NCBI RefSeq assembly: GCF_009769735.1
Contig: NZ_WSRO01000002.1
Location: 5,468,001-5,532,000, forward strand
Direction: 5' to 3'
DNA length: 64,000 nt
From: Streptomyces sp. BA2
Lineage (GTDB): Bacteria; Actinomycetota; Actinomycetes; Streptomycetales; Streptomycetaceae
The notes beneath the pieces were generated by a model. That model did no database searches, had not been told where the DNA came from, and was given only the letters and a program-made list of their open reading frames with translations. Made by a program: the position numbers and the translations under genes. Shown piece by piece: positions 1 through 10,256 of the stretch. Position 1 is the stretch's first letter; each line of letters opens with the position of its first letter.

Positions 1-1
1 C

Positions 2-1105
2 CTCGCGCCGATCGTCGCGGCCATCCCGGCGTTCATGGCGATCGCGGTGATCCCCTTCGGCCCCGCGGGCAACGAAATCTCGATCTTCGGCCAGCGCACG
101 ACGATGCAGCTCACCGACCTGCCGATCGCGATGCTCTACATCCTCGCGGTCGCCTCGGTCGGCATCTACGGCATCGTCCTCGCGGGTTGGAGTTCTGGAT
201 CCACCTATCCGCTCCTCGGCGGTCTTCGCTCCTGCGCGCAGATGATCTCGTACGAGATCGCGATGGGCGCCGCGTTCGCCTCGGTGTTCCTCTACTCCGG
301 GTCGATGTCGACCTCGGCGATCGTGGAGGCGCAGGCGGACCGGTGGTACATCCTGCTGCTCCCGGTCTCGTTCCTGATCTACATCGTGACGATGATCGGT
401 GAGACCAACCGCGCCCCGTTCGACATGCCGGAGTCCGAGGGCGACCTGGTCGGCGGCTTCAACACCGAGTACTCGTCGATCAAGTTCGCGCTGTTCATGC
501 TCGCCGAGTACGTCAACATGGTCACCGTCTCGGCGGTCTCGGTCACCCTCTTCCTGGGCGGCTGGCGGGCCCCGTATCCCATCAGCACCTTCTGGGAGGG
601 CGCGAACCACGGCTGGTGGCCGATGCTCTGGTTCGTGATCAAGGTCCAGCTGCTGCTGTTCTTCTTCATCTGGCTGCGCGGCACGCTGCCACGCGTCCGC
701 TACGACCAGCTGATGAAGCTCGGCTGGAAGGTCCTGATCCCGGTCTCGGTCGTCTGGCTGATGCTCGTGGCCACGGTCAGGGCGATGCGGAACGAGGAGT
801 ACGACTTCACCTCGATCGCGCTCTATGTGGGCGGCGGAGTCATCGCGCTCCTGTTGCTCTCCGTCGTCGTCGACATCTTCCGCGACAAGCGCGAGAAGGA
901 AGCGGCGGCACGATCCGAGGGCGAGGAGCCGGTTGCGTTCGACCCGATGGCGGGCGGCTTCCCCGTCCCGCCGCTGCCGGGACAGAGCCTGCCGCCCGTA
1001 CCGCGACGACGCTCGCGCCAGGAGCGGGAGTTGATTGTCAGTGGTGGGCCGGATACTCAAAGTGACGGAACCCGAAGTGACGGAAAGGAGGCGTCCGATG
1101 GCTGA
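2..1105 (+). CDS. nuoH: NADH-quinone oxidoreductase subunit H, cluster 1 (5' truncated)
   Basis: Membrane subunit of complex I that forms the quinone-access channel between the peripheral arm and the antiporter-like subunits. The reading frame is already open at the window edge, so the true start lies upstream. The visible part has several transmembrane helices and the family loop [19 protein letters not shown], followed by [17 protein letters not shown]; its acidic residues line the quinone cavity in this family. After the last helix there is a hydrophilic extension of about 60 residues, rich in charge and then in proline. The stop overlaps the nuoI start by 8 bases, which implies translational coupling. 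The rest of the canonical operon (nuoA-G) is expected off the left edge. Confidence 0.96.
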   Translation, partial: LAPIVAAIPAFMAIAVIPFGPAGNEISIFGQRTTMQLTDLPIAMLYILAVASVGIYGIVLAGWSSGSTYPLLGGLRSCAQMISYEIAMGAAFASVFLYSGSMSTSAIVEAQADRWYILLLPVSFLIYIVTMIGETNRAPFDMPESEGDLVGGFNTEYSSIKFALFMLAEYVNMVTVSAVSVTLFLGGWRAPYPISTFWEGANHGWWPMLWFVIKVQLLLFFFIWLRGTLPRVRYDQLMKLGWKVLIPVSVVWLMLVATVRAMRNEEYDFTSIALYVGGGVIALLLLSVVVDIFRDKREKEAAARSEGEEPVAFDPMAGGFPVPPLPGQSLPPVPRRRSRQERELIVSGGPDTQSDGTRSDGKEASDG

Positions 1106-1772
1106 GTCGAAGAAAGAGCCGCACCACGAGCCACACCACGAGTCGAACCAATCGAAGCAGGGGTTCCAGAACCCCGTCGCAGGCTTCGGCGTGACCTTCA
1201 AGGCCATGTTCAAGAAGCGGCTGACCGAGCAGTATCCGGAGCAGGAGAAGACCACCGCTCCCCGCTTCCACGGCAGGCACCAGCTCAACCGCCATCCGGA
1301 CGGCCTGGAGAAGTGCATCGGCTGTGAGCTCTGCGCCTGGGCCTGCCCCGCGGACGCGATCTATGTGGAGGGCGCGGACAACACCGAGGAGGAGCGCTAC
1401 TCCCCGGGCGAGCGGTACGGCCGCGTCTACCAGATCAACTACGCCCGCTGCATCCTGTGCGGCCTGTGCATCGAGGCGTGCCCCACGCGCGCGTTGACGA
1501 TGACGAACGAGTTCGAGCTGGCCGACAGCAGCCGCGAGAAGCTCATCTTCACCAAGGAGCAGCTGCTCGCGGGCCTGGAGGAAGGCATGGTCGAGTCACC
1601 GCACTCGATCTTCCCCGGCACGGACGAGCAGGACTACTACCGCGGTCTGGTGACGGAGGCCGCGCCCGGCACGGTGCCCCAAGTGGCCCTCTCCAAGGGG
1701 GAGACGCCCCAGGAGGCCGCTTCCACCTTCGGGGAAGACGAGCCCGCGTCGGGGAAGGTGATCAACCGATGA
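1098..1772 (+). CDS. nuoI: NADH-quinone oxidoreductase subunit I, cluster 1
   Basis: Ferredoxin-like subunit that relays electrons through two [4Fe-4S] clusters towards NuoB. Both binding motifs are visible: [12 protein letters not shown] and [13 protein letters not shown] chose the ATG preceded by AAAGGAGG, giving 224 residues; an upstream in-frame GTG at 1035 would read through the end of nuoH without a good ribosome site. The N-terminus is His/Glu/Lys-rich ([12 protein letters not shown]) before the usual basic segment, and there is an acidic C-terminal tail of about 50 residues. It overlaps nuoJ by 4 bases. A second NuoI, lacking the His-rich leader, is encoded near 41.3 kb. Confidence 0.97.
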   Translation: MAESKKEPHHEPHHESNQSKQGFQNPVAGFGVTFKAMFKKRLTEQYPEQEKTTAPRFHGRHQLNRHPDGLEKCIGCELCAWACPADAIYVEGADNTEEERYSPGERYGRVYQINYARCILCGLCIEACPTRALTMTNEFELADSSREKLIFTKEQLLAGLEEGMVESPHSIFPGTDEQDYYRGLVTEAAPGTVPQVALSKGETPQEAASTFGEDEPASGKVINR

Positions 1773-2584
1773 CGCAGCTCGCCGCCTACACCACATCCAC
1801 CGGTGAGGCCGTCCAGTTCTGGGTGCTCGGCACGGTCGCCGTGATCGGCGCCCTGTGCACGATCCTCATGAAGAAGGCCGTGCACAGCGCGCTCTGTCTC
1901 GCCGGCACCATGATCATCCTGGCGGTCTTCTACCTCGCCAACGGCGCGTACTTCCTGGGCATCGTCCAGGTCGTCGTCTATACGGGCGCGATCATGATGC
2001 TCTTCCTCTTCGTGGTCATGCTCGTCGGTGTCACCGCCGCCGACTCCCTGAAGGAGACCATCAAGGGGCAGCGCTGGCTGGCCGGCCTCTGTGGCTTCGG
2101 CTTCGCCATCCTGCTCTTCGCGGGGATCGGGAACGCCTCGGTGAACGAATTCGCCGGACTCGCCAAGGCGAACGCGGGCGGCAACGTGGAGGGCCTCGCC
2201 GAGAGCATCTTCACGAAGTACGTCTTCGCGTTCGAGATCACCGGCGCGCTGCTCATCACCGCCACGGTCGGCGCGATGGTGCTCACCCACCGCGAGCGCA
2301 CGGAGCGCGCCAAGACGCAGCGTGAGATGTCCGAGGAGCGCGTGCGGTCCAAGCACCTGCCGCCGCTGCCCGCCCCCGGTGTCTACGCCCGGCACAACGC
2401 CGTGGACATCGCGGGACTGCTCCCCGACGGCACCCCCTCCGAGCTCACGGTCAACAAGACGCTGCGTGAGCGCGGCCAGATCCGCGATGTGTCGGACGAG
2501 GCGCTTGACGACCTGCGGGCCCTCGAACAGCGCTCCGAGGAGCGTCTGGAGCGGTCGCCCAAGTCCGAGGAGGCGTCGAAGTGA
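1769..2584 (+). CDS. nuoJ: NADH-quinone oxidoreductase subunit J, cluster 1
   Basis: Hydrophobic complex I subunit with five expected transmembrane helices. The third carries the conserved stretch [19 protein letters not shown], which includes the pi-bulge region linked to coupling in family structures. At 271 residues it is longer than enteric NuoJ because of a hydrophilic C-terminal tail of about 100 residues, starting near [12 protein letters not shown]. The chosen ATG sits in an ATGA overlap with nuoI. Longer in-frame readings into nuoI are not credible. The stop overlaps the nuoK GTG. Confidence 0.95.
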   Translation: MTQLAAYTTSTGEAVQFWVLGTVAVIGALCTILMKKAVHSALCLAGTMIILAVFYLANGAYFLGIVQVVVYTGAIMMLFLFVVMLVGVTAADSLKETIKGQRWLAGLCGFGFAILLFAGIGNASVNEFAGLAKANAGGNVEGLAESIFTKYVFAFEITGALLITATVGAMVLTHRERTERAKTQREMSEERVRSKHLPPLPAPGVYARHNAVDIAGLLPDGTPSELTVNKTLRERGQIRDVSDEALDDLRALEQRSEERLERSPKSEEASK

Positions 2585-2880
2585 ATCCGGTCAACTACCT
2601 GTACCTCGCGGCGCTGTTGTTCGCGATCGGCGCCACCGGCGTGCTGATCAGGCGGAACGCGATCGTGGTGTTCATGTGTATCGAGCTGATGCTCAACGCG
2701 TGCAACCTCGCCTTTGTCGCCTTCTCCCGGCTGCACGGCAATCTCGACGGCCAGATCATCGCCTTCTTCACGATGGTCGTCGCCGCGGCGGAAGTCGTGG
2801 TCGGCCTCGCGATCATCGTGTCGCTGTTCCGCTCCCGTCACTCGGCCTCGGTCGACGACGCCAGCCTGATGAAGCTGTAA
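2581..2880 (+). CDS. nuoK: NADH-quinone oxidoreductase subunit K, cluster 1
   Basis: Small three-helix complex I subunit of 99 residues, the normal length. It shows the conserved acidic positions in helices 2 and 3: ELMLNACNL, and the Glu in [13 protein letters not shown]. These residues form part of the central hydrophilic axis for proton translocation in the family. The GTG start overlaps the nuoJ stop by 4 bases. A paralogue with a longer acidic C-terminus lies near 42.5 kb. Confidence 0.96.
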   Translation: MNPVNYLYLAALLFAIGATGVLIRRNAIVVFMCIELMLNACNLAFVAFSRLHGNLDGQIIAFFTMVVAAAEVVVGLAIIVSLFRSRHSASVDDASLMKL

Positions 2881-2894
2881 GGGGTCGCTGAAAA

Positions 2895-4790
2895 GTGGAG
2901 AACCTGATCGCGCTGCTCGTAGCGGCGCCTCTGCTCGGAGCGGCCGTACTGCTGTGCGGCGGGCGGCGGTTGGACCGTGTGGGCCACTGGCTCGGCACGC
3001 TGCTCGCGGCCGCATCCTTCATCGTCGGCGTCGTGCTCTTCGCCGACATGCTGGGCAAGGGCGCCGATGAGCGCTCCCTGTCGCAGCACCTGTTCAGCTG
3101 GATCCCCGTGGAGGGTTTCCAGGCGGACGTCGCCTTCCAGCTCGACCAGCTGTCGATGACATTCGTCCTGCTGATCACCGGTGTGGGCACCCTGATCCAC
3201 ATCTACTCCATCGGGTACATGGAGCACGACGAGCGGCGCCGCCGCTTCTTCGGCTATCTGAACCTGTTCCTCGCGGCGATGCTCATTCTCGTCCTCGCCG
3301 ACAACTACCTGCTCCTGTACGTCGGATGGGAGGGCGTGGGCCTCGCCTCGTACCTCCTGATCGGCTTCTGGCAGCACAAGCCCAGCGCGGCCACCGCCGC
3401 GAAGAAGGCCTTCCTGGTCAACAGGGTCGGCGACATGGGCCTCTCGATCGCCATCATGCTGATGTTCACCACCTTCGGGACGTTCGCCTTCGGTCCGGTC
3501 CTGGAGGCCACGGGTGAGACGTCGGAGGGCAAGCTGACGGCCATCGGCCTGATGCTGCTGCTCGCGGCGTGCGGCAAGTCGGCCCAGGTGCCGCTGCAGT
3601 CCTGGCTCGGCGACGCGATGGAGGGCCCGACCCCGGTCTCGGCCCTCATCCACGCGGCGACGATGGTGACCGCCGGCGTGTACTTGATCGTCCGCTCCGG
3701 CGCGATCTTCAACGGAGCCCCGGACGCGCAGCTCGTCGTCACCGTCGTGGGTGCCGTCACGCTCCTCTTCGGTGCGATCGTCGGTTGCGCGAAGGACGAC
3801 ATCAAGAAGGCCCTCGCCGGGTCGACGATGTCCCAGATCGGGTACATGATCCTGGCCGCGGGCCTCGGCCCCATCGGCTACGTCTTCGCGATCATGCACC
3901 TGGTGACGCACGGCTTCTTCAAGGCCGGGCTCTTCCTCGGGGCCGGTTCGGTCATGCACGGCATGAACGACGAGGTCGACATGAGGAAGTACGGCGGCCT
4001 CAGGAAGTACATGCCGGTCACCTTCGTGACCTTCGGGCTCGGCTATCTGGCGATCATCGGCTTCCCCGGTCTGTCCGGCTTCTTCTCCAAGGACAAGATC
4101 ATCGAGGCGGCGTTCGCCAAGGGCGGCACGGAGGGCTGGATCCTCGGCTCGGTCGCGCTGCTCGGCGCCGCGATCACCGCGTTCTACATGACACGCGTAA
4201 TGATCATGACCTTCTTCGGTGAGAAGCGCTGGCAGCCCGACGCGGACGGCAACGAGCCGCACCCGCACGAGTCGCCCAGGTCCATGACGATCCCCATGAT
4301 CGTGCTGGCCTTCGGGTCGGTCTTCGCGGGTGGCTTCTTCAGCATCGGCGACCGCTTCATGCACTGGCTCGAGCCGGTCACCCGCCACGACCACGGCCAC
4401 TCGCCGCTGAGCGCCGCCACGGTCACGGGCGCCACCATGGTCGTCCTGCTCATCGGTGTGGGCCTCGCCTGCGTCCAGTACGGCCGCCGTCCCGTCCCGG
4501 TCACTGCCCCGCGCGGTTCGCTGCTCACCAGGGCGGCCCGGCGCGATCTCCTCCAGGACGACTTCAACCACGTCGTCCTGGTCCGCGGCGGAGAACACCT
4601 CACCCGCTCCCTGGTTTACGTCGACCACACCTTGGTCGACGGAGTCGTCAACGGCACGGCGGCCTCGGTCGGCGGGTTCTCCGGGCGGCTGCGCAAGATG
4701 CAGAACGGCTATGCCCGCTCCTACGCGGTCTCGATGTTCGGCGGCGTTGCGGTACTCATCGCCGCGACCCTGCTGATGAGGGCGGTCTGA
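2895..4790 (+). CDS. nuoL: NADH-quinone oxidoreductase subunit L, cluster 1
   Basis: Distal antiporter-like proton-pumping subunit of complex I, 631 residues. The core motif [19 protein letters not shown] is present and contains the Lys conserved in antiporter-like subunits. [17 protein letters not shown] follows, and [15 protein letters not shown] marks the Glu-bearing helix. The C-terminal third carries the lateral-helix region. The GTG start is 14 bases after nuoK, with only a weak GGGG ribosome site, so coupling to nuoK is likely. Confidence 0.97.
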   Translation: MENLIALLVAAPLLGAAVLLCGGRRLDRVGHWLGTLLAAASFIVGVVLFADMLGKGADERSLSQHLFSWIPVEGFQADVAFQLDQLSMTFVLLITGVGTLIHIYSIGYMEHDERRRRFFGYLNLFLAAMLILVLADNYLLLYVGWEGVGLASYLLIGFWQHKPSAATAAKKAFLVNRVGDMGLSIAIMLMFTTFGTFAFGPVLEATGETSEGKLTAIGLMLLLAACGKSAQVPLQSWLGDAMEGPTPVSALIHAATMVTAGVYLIVRSGAIFNGAPDAQLVVTVVGAVTLLFGAIVGCAKDDIKKALAGSTMSQIGYMILAAGLGPIGYVFAIMHLVTHGFFKAGLFLGAGSVMHGMNDEVDMRKYGGLRKYMPVTFVTFGLGYLAIIGFPGLSGFFSKDKIIEAAFAKGGTEGWILGSVALLGAAITAFYMTRVMIMTFFGEKRWQPDADGNEPHPHESPRSMTIPMIVLAFGSVFAGGFFSIGDRFMHWLEPVTRHDHGHSPLSAATVTGATMVVLLIGVGLACVQYGRRPVPVTAPRGSLLTRAARRDLLQDDFNHVVLVRGGEHLTRSLVYVDHTLVDGVVNGTAASVGGFSGRLRKMQNGYARSYAVSMFGGVAVLIAATLLMRAV

Positions 4791-4795
4791 TACCG

Positions 4796-6367
4796 ATGTC
4801 CTTTCCTCTGCTGACAGCGACGGCGGCCCTGCCCGCGATCGGCGCGATCGCCACGGCGGCCGTCCCGGCCGCCCGGCGCACCGCCGCCAAGTGGCTCGCG
4901 CTGCTCGTGTCGCTCGCCACGCTCGCGCTCGCCGTGACCGTGCTCGTGCGGTTCGACCCCGACGGGGCCCGCTATCAACTCACCGAGTCCCGTTCGTGGA
5001 TCGCGGAATTCGGGGTGCGGTACGAACTGGGTGTGGACGGCATCGGTGTCGCCCTCATCGCGCTCACCGCGCTCCTGATCCCCTTCATCATCCTCGCGGG
5101 CTGGCACGACGCCGATCCCCTGGAGACGAAGTCCTCGCGGTGGCGGCCGACCCAGGGCTTCTTCGCCCTGATCCTGGCCGTCGAGGCGATGGTGATCCTC
5201 TCCTTCGAGGCCACCGACGTCTTCCTCTTCTACATCTTCTTCGAAGCCATGCTCATCCCGATGTACTTCCTCATCGGCGGCTTCGGGGACCGTGCCCACG
5301 CGGGCAGCGACGAGAAGGCCTCGGCGCAACGCTCGTACGCGGCCGTGAAGTTCCTCCTCTACAACCTGGTCGGCGGTCTGATCATGCTGGCCGCCGTCAT
5401 CGGGCTCTACGTGGTGGCGGGGAACTTCTCGCTCCAGGAGATCACCGAGGCGCGGGCCAACGGCACCCTGGACATGGCGACGAGCACCGAGCGGTGGCTC
5501 TTCCTCGGCTTCTTCTTCGCCTTCGCGGTGAAGGCGCCGCTGTGGCCGCTGCACACCTGGCTGCCGAACGCGATGGGCGAGGCCACGGCCCCGGTCGCCG
5601 TACTGATCACGGCGGTCGTCGACAAGGTCGGCACCTTCGCGATGCTGCGCTTCTGCCTCGGACTCTTCCCCGAGGCGAGCAAGTGGGCGACGCCGGTCAT
5701 CCTCGTGCTCGCGCTGATCAGCATCATCTACGGGGCGCTGCTCGCGGTCGGCCAGCGCGACATCAAGCGCCTGGTGGCGTACGCGTCGATCTCGCACTTC
5801 GGTTTCATCATTCTCGGCATCTTCGCGATGACCTCGCAGGGCCAGTCCGGCGCGACGCTCTACATGGTCAACCACGGGATCTCGACCGCCGCCCTGATGC
5901 TGGTGGCCGGCTTCCTGATCTCGCGGCGCGGTTCGCGGCTCATCGCGGACTACGGAGGGGTGCAGAAGGTCGCGCCGGTGCTCGCGGGCACCTTCCTGAT
6001 CGGCGGCCTCGCGACGCTCTCGCTGCCGGGTCTCGCGCCGTTCGTGAGTGAATTCCTGGTCCTGGTGGGCGCGTTCGCGCGCTATCCGGTGGTCGGGATC
6101 ATCGCCACCATCGGCATCGTGCTCGCCGCGCTCTACACCCTCGTCCTCTACCAGCGGACGATGACGGGCCCGGTGAAGCCGGAGGTCTCGGCCATGCCGG
6201 ACCTGCGGGTGCGTGAACTCGTGGTCGTCGCACCGCTGATCGCGCTCCTGATCGGCCTCGGCGTCTACCCGAAGCCGCTCACCGACCTGGTCAACCCGGC
6301 GGTCAAGCACACCATGTCCGACGTACAGCAGAAGGACCCGAAGCCCGACGTGGAGGCGGCCAAGTGA
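4796..6367 (+). CDS. nuoM: NADH-quinone oxidoreductase subunit M, cluster 1
   Basis: Second antiporter-like subunit of complex I, 523 residues. Visible motifs are FEAMLIPMYFLIGGFGD (the conserved Glu helix), AVKAPLWPLHTWLP (the conserved Lys) and RDIKRLVAYASISHFGF. The segment after the Lys motif (NAMGEATAPVAVLITAVVDK) differs from the PDAHTEAPT form of enteric NuoM. The cluster-2 NuoM in this window keeps the more standard PDAHTAAPT form. The ATG is 5 bases after the nuoL stop, and the gene overlaps nuoN by 4 bases. Confidence 0.96.
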   Translation: MSFPLLTATAALPAIGAIATAAVPAARRTAAKWLALLVSLATLALAVTVLVRFDPDGARYQLTESRSWIAEFGVRYELGVDGIGVALIALTALLIPFIILAGWHDADPLETKSSRWRPTQGFFALILAVEAMVILSFEATDVFLFYIFFEAMLIPMYFLIGGFGDRAHAGSDEKASAQRSYAAVKFLLYNLVGGLIMLAAVIGLYVVAGNFSLQEITEARANGTLDMATSTERWLFLGFFFAFAVKAPLWPLHTWLPNAMGEATAPVAVLITAVVDKVGTFAMLRFCLGLFPEASKWATPVILVLALISIIYGALLAVGQRDIKRLVAYASISHFGFIILGIFAMTSQGQSGATLYMVNHGISTAALMLVAGFLISRRGSRLIADYGGVQKVAPVLAGTFLIGGLATLSLPGLAPFVSEFLVLVGAFARYPVVGIIATIGIVLAALYTLVLYQRTMTGPVKPEVSAMPDLRVRELVVVAPLIALLIGLGVYPKPLTDLVNPAVKHTMSDVQQKDPKPDVEAAK

Positions 6368-8028
6368 GCGCATCAGCCGTCCACAGCCTGTGGACAATGG
6401 CGTCGGCCGCGGCGCCCCAGGATCAGATCGACAAGATCGACACTCCCACGATCGAGTACGCGCAGCTGTCACCGACCTTGATCGTCATCGGCGCGGCGGT
6501 TCTCGGGATCCTCATCGAGGCCTTCGTGCCGCGCAAATCCCGTTATTACGTGCAAGTGTTCCTGGCGGTCGTCGCCCTCACCGCGGCCTTCGCCGCGGTC
6601 GTCGGGCTCGCCGCGACCGGGTACGGCACGACGAAGGCGCACATCGCGGCGATGGGCGCGATCGCCGTCGACGGACCCGCGCTCTTCCTCCAGGGCACGA
6701 TCCTCCTGGCAGGGCTCGTCGCGATCTTCACTTTCGCCGAGCGGCGGCTGGACCCGGTGGCGCACGGCAAGCGCGTCGACTCGTTCGTGGCGCAGGCCGG
6801 TGCGGTGCCGGGCAGCGAGGGTGAAAAGGCCGCCACGAAGGCCGGGTTCACCACCACCGAGGTGTTCCCGCTGGCGCTCTTCGCGATCGGCGGCATGCTC
6901 GTCTTCCCGTCGGCGAACGACCTCCTGACGCTCTTCATCGCCCTCGAGGTCTTCTCACTGCCGCTCTACCTCCTCTGTGCGCTCGCCCGCCGCAAGCGCC
7001 TGATGTCCCAGGAAGCCGCCGTCAAGTACTTCCTGCTCGGCTCGTTCTCCTCGGCGTTCCTGCTCTTCGGGATCGCCCTGCTCTACGGGTACGCGGGCTC
7101 GGTGTCGTACGGCACGATCGCCAAGGTCATCGACGGCAGCATCCAGGAGGTCAACCCGGCGCTCGCCGACACCATGGGCAACGACGCGCTGCTCCTGATC
7201 GGCGCGGCGATGATCGTCATGGGTCTGCTCTTCAAGGTCGGCGCGGTGCCGTTCCACATGTGGACCCCGGACGTGTACGAGGGCGCGCCCACCCCGGTCA
7301 CCGGCTTCATGGCAGCCGCGACGAAGGTCGCCGCCTTCGGCGCGCTGCTCCGGCTCCTGTACGTGGTCCTGCCGGGCCTTCGCTGGGACTGGCGCCCGGT
7401 GATGTGGGGCGTCGTGATCCTCACGATGCTGGCCGGCGCGATCGTCGCGATCACGCAGACCGACATCAAGCGGCTCCTCGCGTACTCCTCGATCGCCCAC
7501 GCGGGCTTCATCCTCGCCGGTGTCATCGCCATGACGCCGGACGGCATCTCGTCGGTCCTCTTCTACCTGGGGGCCTACTCCTTCGTGACGATCGGCGCGT
7601 TCGCGGTGGTCACGCTGGTGCGGGACGCGGGCGGCGAGGCCACGCACCTGTCGAAGTGGGCGGGGCTCGGGCGGCGCTCGCCACTGGTCGCCGCCGTCTT
7701 CGCGGTGTTCCTGCTCGCCTTCGCCGGCATTCCGCTGACCTCCGGGTTCTCCGGAAAGTTCGCGGTGTTCAAGGCGGCGGCGGAGGGCGGAGCCGGTGCC
7801 CTTGTCGTGGTCGGTGTGATCTCGTCCGCGATCGCCGCCTTCTTCTACATCCGCGTGATCGTGCTCATGTTCTTCAGCGAGCCGAAGGCGGACGGTCCGA
7901 CCGTCGCCGTGCCCTCGCCGCTGACCATGACGGCGATCGGCGTGGGCGTCGCGGTGACGCTGGTCCTTGGCGTGGCCCCGCAGTACTTCCTGGATCTGGC
8001 GAACCAGGCGGGGGTCTTCGTCCGGTAG
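6364..8028 (+). CDS. nuoN: NADH-quinone oxidoreductase subunit N, cluster 1
   Basis: Third antiporter-like subunit of complex I and last gene of this operon, 554 residues. Diagnostic features are ALEVFSLPLYLL, LFKVGAVPFHMWTPDVYEG (the Lys and the antiporter loop) and TDIKRLLAYSSIAHAGF. The N-terminal region before the first helix is extended and contains PQDQIDKIDTPTIEYAQL. The GTG start lies in a GTGA overlap with nuoM. A perfect 12-bp terminator hairpin follows 38 bases after the stop. Confidence 0.96.
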   Translation: MSASAVHSLWTMASAAAPQDQIDKIDTPTIEYAQLSPTLIVIGAAVLGILIEAFVPRKSRYYVQVFLAVVALTAAFAAVVGLAATGYGTTKAHIAAMGAIAVDGPALFLQGTILLAGLVAIFTFAERRLDPVAHGKRVDSFVAQAGAVPGSEGEKAATKAGFTTTEVFPLALFAIGGMLVFPSANDLLTLFIALEVFSLPLYLLCALARRKRLMSQEAAVKYFLLGSFSSAFLLFGIALLYGYAGSVSYGTIAKVIDGSIQEVNPALADTMGNDALLLIGAAMIVMGLLFKVGAVPFHMWTPDVYEGAPTPVTGFMAAATKVAAFGALLRLLYVVLPGLRWDWRPVMWGVVILTMLAGAIVAITQTDIKRLLAYSSIAHAGFILAGVIAMTPDGISSVLFYLGAYSFVTIGAFAVVTLVRDAGGEATHLSKWAGLGRRSPLVAAVFAVFLLAFAGIPLTSGFSGKFAVFKAAAEGGAGALVVVGVISSAIAAFFYIRVIVLMFFSEPKADGPTVAVPSPLTMTAIGVGVAVTLVLGVAPQYFLDLANQAGVFVR

Positions 8029-8066
8029 CCCCCTGTTCCAGTAGTCCACCTGTTCTACTCGCCGCC

Positions 8067-8098
8067 GCCCGGCACCCCGTCCGACAGGGGTGCCGGGC
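8067..8098 (+). terminator. Terminator of the cluster 1 nuo operon
   Basis: The arms GCCCGGCACCCC and GGGGTGCCGGGC form a perfect 12-bp stem with an 8-base loop. There is no T tract, as is common for actinobacterial terminators. Confidence 0.8.
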
Positions 8099-8185
8099 TG
8101 CGGCCTGTGGATAACTTCCTGAGGTGTCGGTGCGGAGCCCTATCGTGGAGTCTGTGGTCGAAGCGCGACGTACGGGGGCAGGGCG

Positions 8186-10144
8186 ATGGATGGGATCGAT
8201 GGCATGAGTGAGGTGGCCGTACCGAGCGCGGTGGCGGAGAGTGACGCCCTGCGGACGCTGCACCGCGTCTTCGGGTATGACGCGTTCCGCGGTGAGCAGG
8301 AAGCGATCATCGAGCATGTGGTCGCGGGCGGGGACTCCGTCGTGCTGATGCCGACCGGTGGCGGCAAGTCGCTCTGCTATCAGATCCCGGCCCTGGTCCG
8401 GCCCGGCACCGGCGTGGTCATCTCGCCCCTCATCGCGCTCATGCAGGACCAGGTGGACGCGCTGCGGGCACTCGGCGTGCGGGCCGGGTTCATCAACTCC
8501 ACGCAGGACTTCGACGAGCGGCGCGTGATGGAGGCCGAGTTCCTCGCGGGGGAGCTCGACGTGCTGTATCTGGCGCCGGAGCGGCTTCGCCTGGAGGGGA
8601 CGCTCGATCTGCTCTCGCGCGCCAAGATCTCCGTCTTCGCGATCGACGAGGCGCACTGCGTCGCGCAGTGGGGCCACGACTTCCGCCCCGACTACCTGGC
8701 GCTCTCCCTGCTCGGCCAGCGCTGGCCCGACGTGCCGCGGATCGCCCTGACGGCGACGGCGACGCACGCCACGCACCGGGAGATCACCGAGCGGCTCGGC
8801 ATGCCGGACGCCAAGCACTTCGTGGCGAGCTTCGACCGGCCCAACATCCAGTACCGCATCGTGCCGAAGGCCGAGCCGAAGAAGCAGCTCCTGTCCTTCC
8901 TCAAGGAGGAGCACGCGGGCGACGCGGGAATCGTCTACTGCCTCTCGCGCAATTCGGTCGAGAAGACCGCCGAGTTCCTGTGCAAGAACGGCATCGAGGC
9001 TGTGCCCTACCACGCGGGTCTGGACGGCAGGATGCGCGCCGCCCACCAGTCCCGTTTCCTGCGCGAGGAGGGCCTGGTCGTCTGCGCCACGATCGCCTTC
9101 GGCATGGGCATCGACAAGCCGGACGTCCGGTTCGTCGCCCACCTCGACCTGCCGAAGTCGGTCGAGGGGTACTACCAGGAGACGGGCCGCGCGGGACGCG
9201 ACGGACTGCCCTCCACGGCCTGGATGGCGTATGGCCTGCAAGACGTCGTCCAGCAGCGGAAGATGATCCAGGGCAGCGAGGGCGACGAGGCGTTCCGCCG
9301 CCGGGCGGCCTCGCATCTGGACTCGATGCTGGCGCTGTGCGAGACGGCCCAGTGCCGCAGGGCCCAGCTCCTCACGTACTTCGGCCAGGATGCGGACGGC
9401 TCGTCCTGCGGCAACTGCGACACGTGCCTCACACCCCCGGAGACCTGGGACGGCACGGTCCCGGCGCAGAAGGTCCTCTCCACGATCGTGCGGCTCCAGC
9501 GTGAGCGCGGCCAGAAGTTCGGCGCGGGCCAGATCATCGACATCCTGCTCGGCAAGAAGACCGCGAAGGTCATCCAGTTCGACCACGACCAGCTCTCGGT
9601 CTTCGGCATCGGCGAGGAGCTCGCGGAGGCCGAATGGCGGGGTGTGGTGCGGCAGTTGCTGGCGCAGAGTCTCCTTGCGGTCGAGGGGGAGTACGGCACG
9701 CTGGTCCTGACCGAGGAGAGCGGTTCCGTCCTCGGCCGGGAGCGGGAGGTGCGGTTGCGCAAGGAGCCGAAGCGGCCCGCCGCGGCGAAGGCCGCGAAGG
9801 GGGAACGGAAGGCGAAGGCCGCTGCGGCCGTCGCCGAGCTGCCTCAGGAAGCGGTGCCGGTGTTCGAGGCGCTGCGGGCGTGGCGCGGTGCGCAGGCCAA
9901 GGAGCTGGGCCTGCCCGCGTACGTGATCTTCCACGACGCCACGCTGCGGGAGATCGCCACGCTGCGGCCCACGACCCTGGCGGAGCTGGGCGGGGTCAGT
10001 GGCCTAGGCGAGAAGAAGCTGGCGACGTACGGGGAGGGCGTGCTGGAGGTCCTGGCGGAGCTGGACGGCACGGCTGCTCCGGCGCCGACCGAGGCTCCGG
10101 CGCCCCCTGAGGAGGAGTGGCCGGAGCCCCCGGACGACTTCTAG
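8186..10144 (+). CDS. recQ: ATP-dependent DNA helicase RecQ
   Basis: 3'-5' superfamily 2 DNA helicase of recombination and replication repair. The order of parts is canonical: Walker A as [15 protein letters not shown] (near residue 57), DEAH as [23 protein letters not shown], the arginine-finger motif with [10 protein letters not shown], a zinc-binding RQC Cys set ending SSCGNCDTC, and a C-terminal HRDC domain ([18 protein letters not shown]). At 652 residues it is slightly longer than E. coli RecQ because of an Ala/Lys linker before HRDC and a Pro-rich tail. Two in-frame ATGs are possible, 8186 and 8204; I use the first, preceded by GGGGCAGGG. It appears to be monocistronic. Confidence 0.95.
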   Translation: MDGIDGMSEVAVPSAVAESDALRTLHRVFGYDAFRGEQEAIIEHVVAGGDSVVLMPTGGGKSLCYQIPALVRPGTGVVISPLIALMQDQVDALRALGVRAGFINSTQDFDERRVMEAEFLAGELDVLYLAPERLRLEGTLDLLSRAKISVFAIDEAHCVAQWGHDFRPDYLALSLLGQRWPDVPRIALTATATHATHREITERLGMPDAKHFVASFDRPNIQYRIVPKAEPKKQLLSFLKEEHAGDAGIVYCLSRNSVEKTAEFLCKNGIEAVPYHAGLDGRMRAAHQSRFLREEGLVVCATIAFGMGIDKPDVRFVAHLDLPKSVEGYYQETGRAGRDGLPSTAWMAYGLQDVVQQRKMIQGSEGDEAFRRRAASHLDSMLALCETAQCRRAQLLTYFGQDADGSSCGNCDTCLTPPETWDGTVPAQKVLSTIVRLQRERGQKFGAGQIIDILLGKKTAKVIQFDHDQLSVFGIGEELAEAEWRGVVRQLLAQSLLAVEGEYGTLVLTEESGSVLGREREVRLRKEPKRPAAAKAAKGERKAKAAAAVAELPQEAVPVFEALRAWRGAQAKELGLPAYVIFHDATLREIATLRPTTLAELGGVSGLGEKKLATYGEGVLEVLAELDGTAAPAPTEAPAPPEEEWPEPPDDF

Positions 10145-10157
10145 ACCGCGGCTCGGG

Positions 10158-10196
10158 CCCCGGAGGGGCGCGGGGAACTGCGCGCCCAGCCACGAC
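10158..10196 (+). repeat. Intergenic repeat element, copy 1
   Basis: A short GC hairpin (GCCCC-GGA-GGGGC) runs into GCGGGGAACTGCGCG and then CAGCCACGAC. The same architecture recurs at 28508-28549. This copy lies between the convergent recQ and fumarylacetoacetase genes, so the hairpin may also end transcription. Confidence 0.75.
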
Positions 10197-10256
10197 GATG
10201 CTGCGGCGACCCCGTGCGCAAGGGGCCGGGGGTGGCTACACCCCCGGCCGGCAACC

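Noticed and set aside
1035..1097. Upstream GTG start for nuoI
   Set aside because: It lies inside the end of nuoH, lacks a ribosome site and adds residues without family similarity; the ATG at 1098 has AAAGGAGG.
2838..4628. A 596-residue open frame on the minus strand inside nuoL
   Set aside because: Composition is His/Asp/Glu/Arg-rich with no domain. It is the expected open antisense frame in GC-rich coding DNA; nuoL has full family homology on the other strand.
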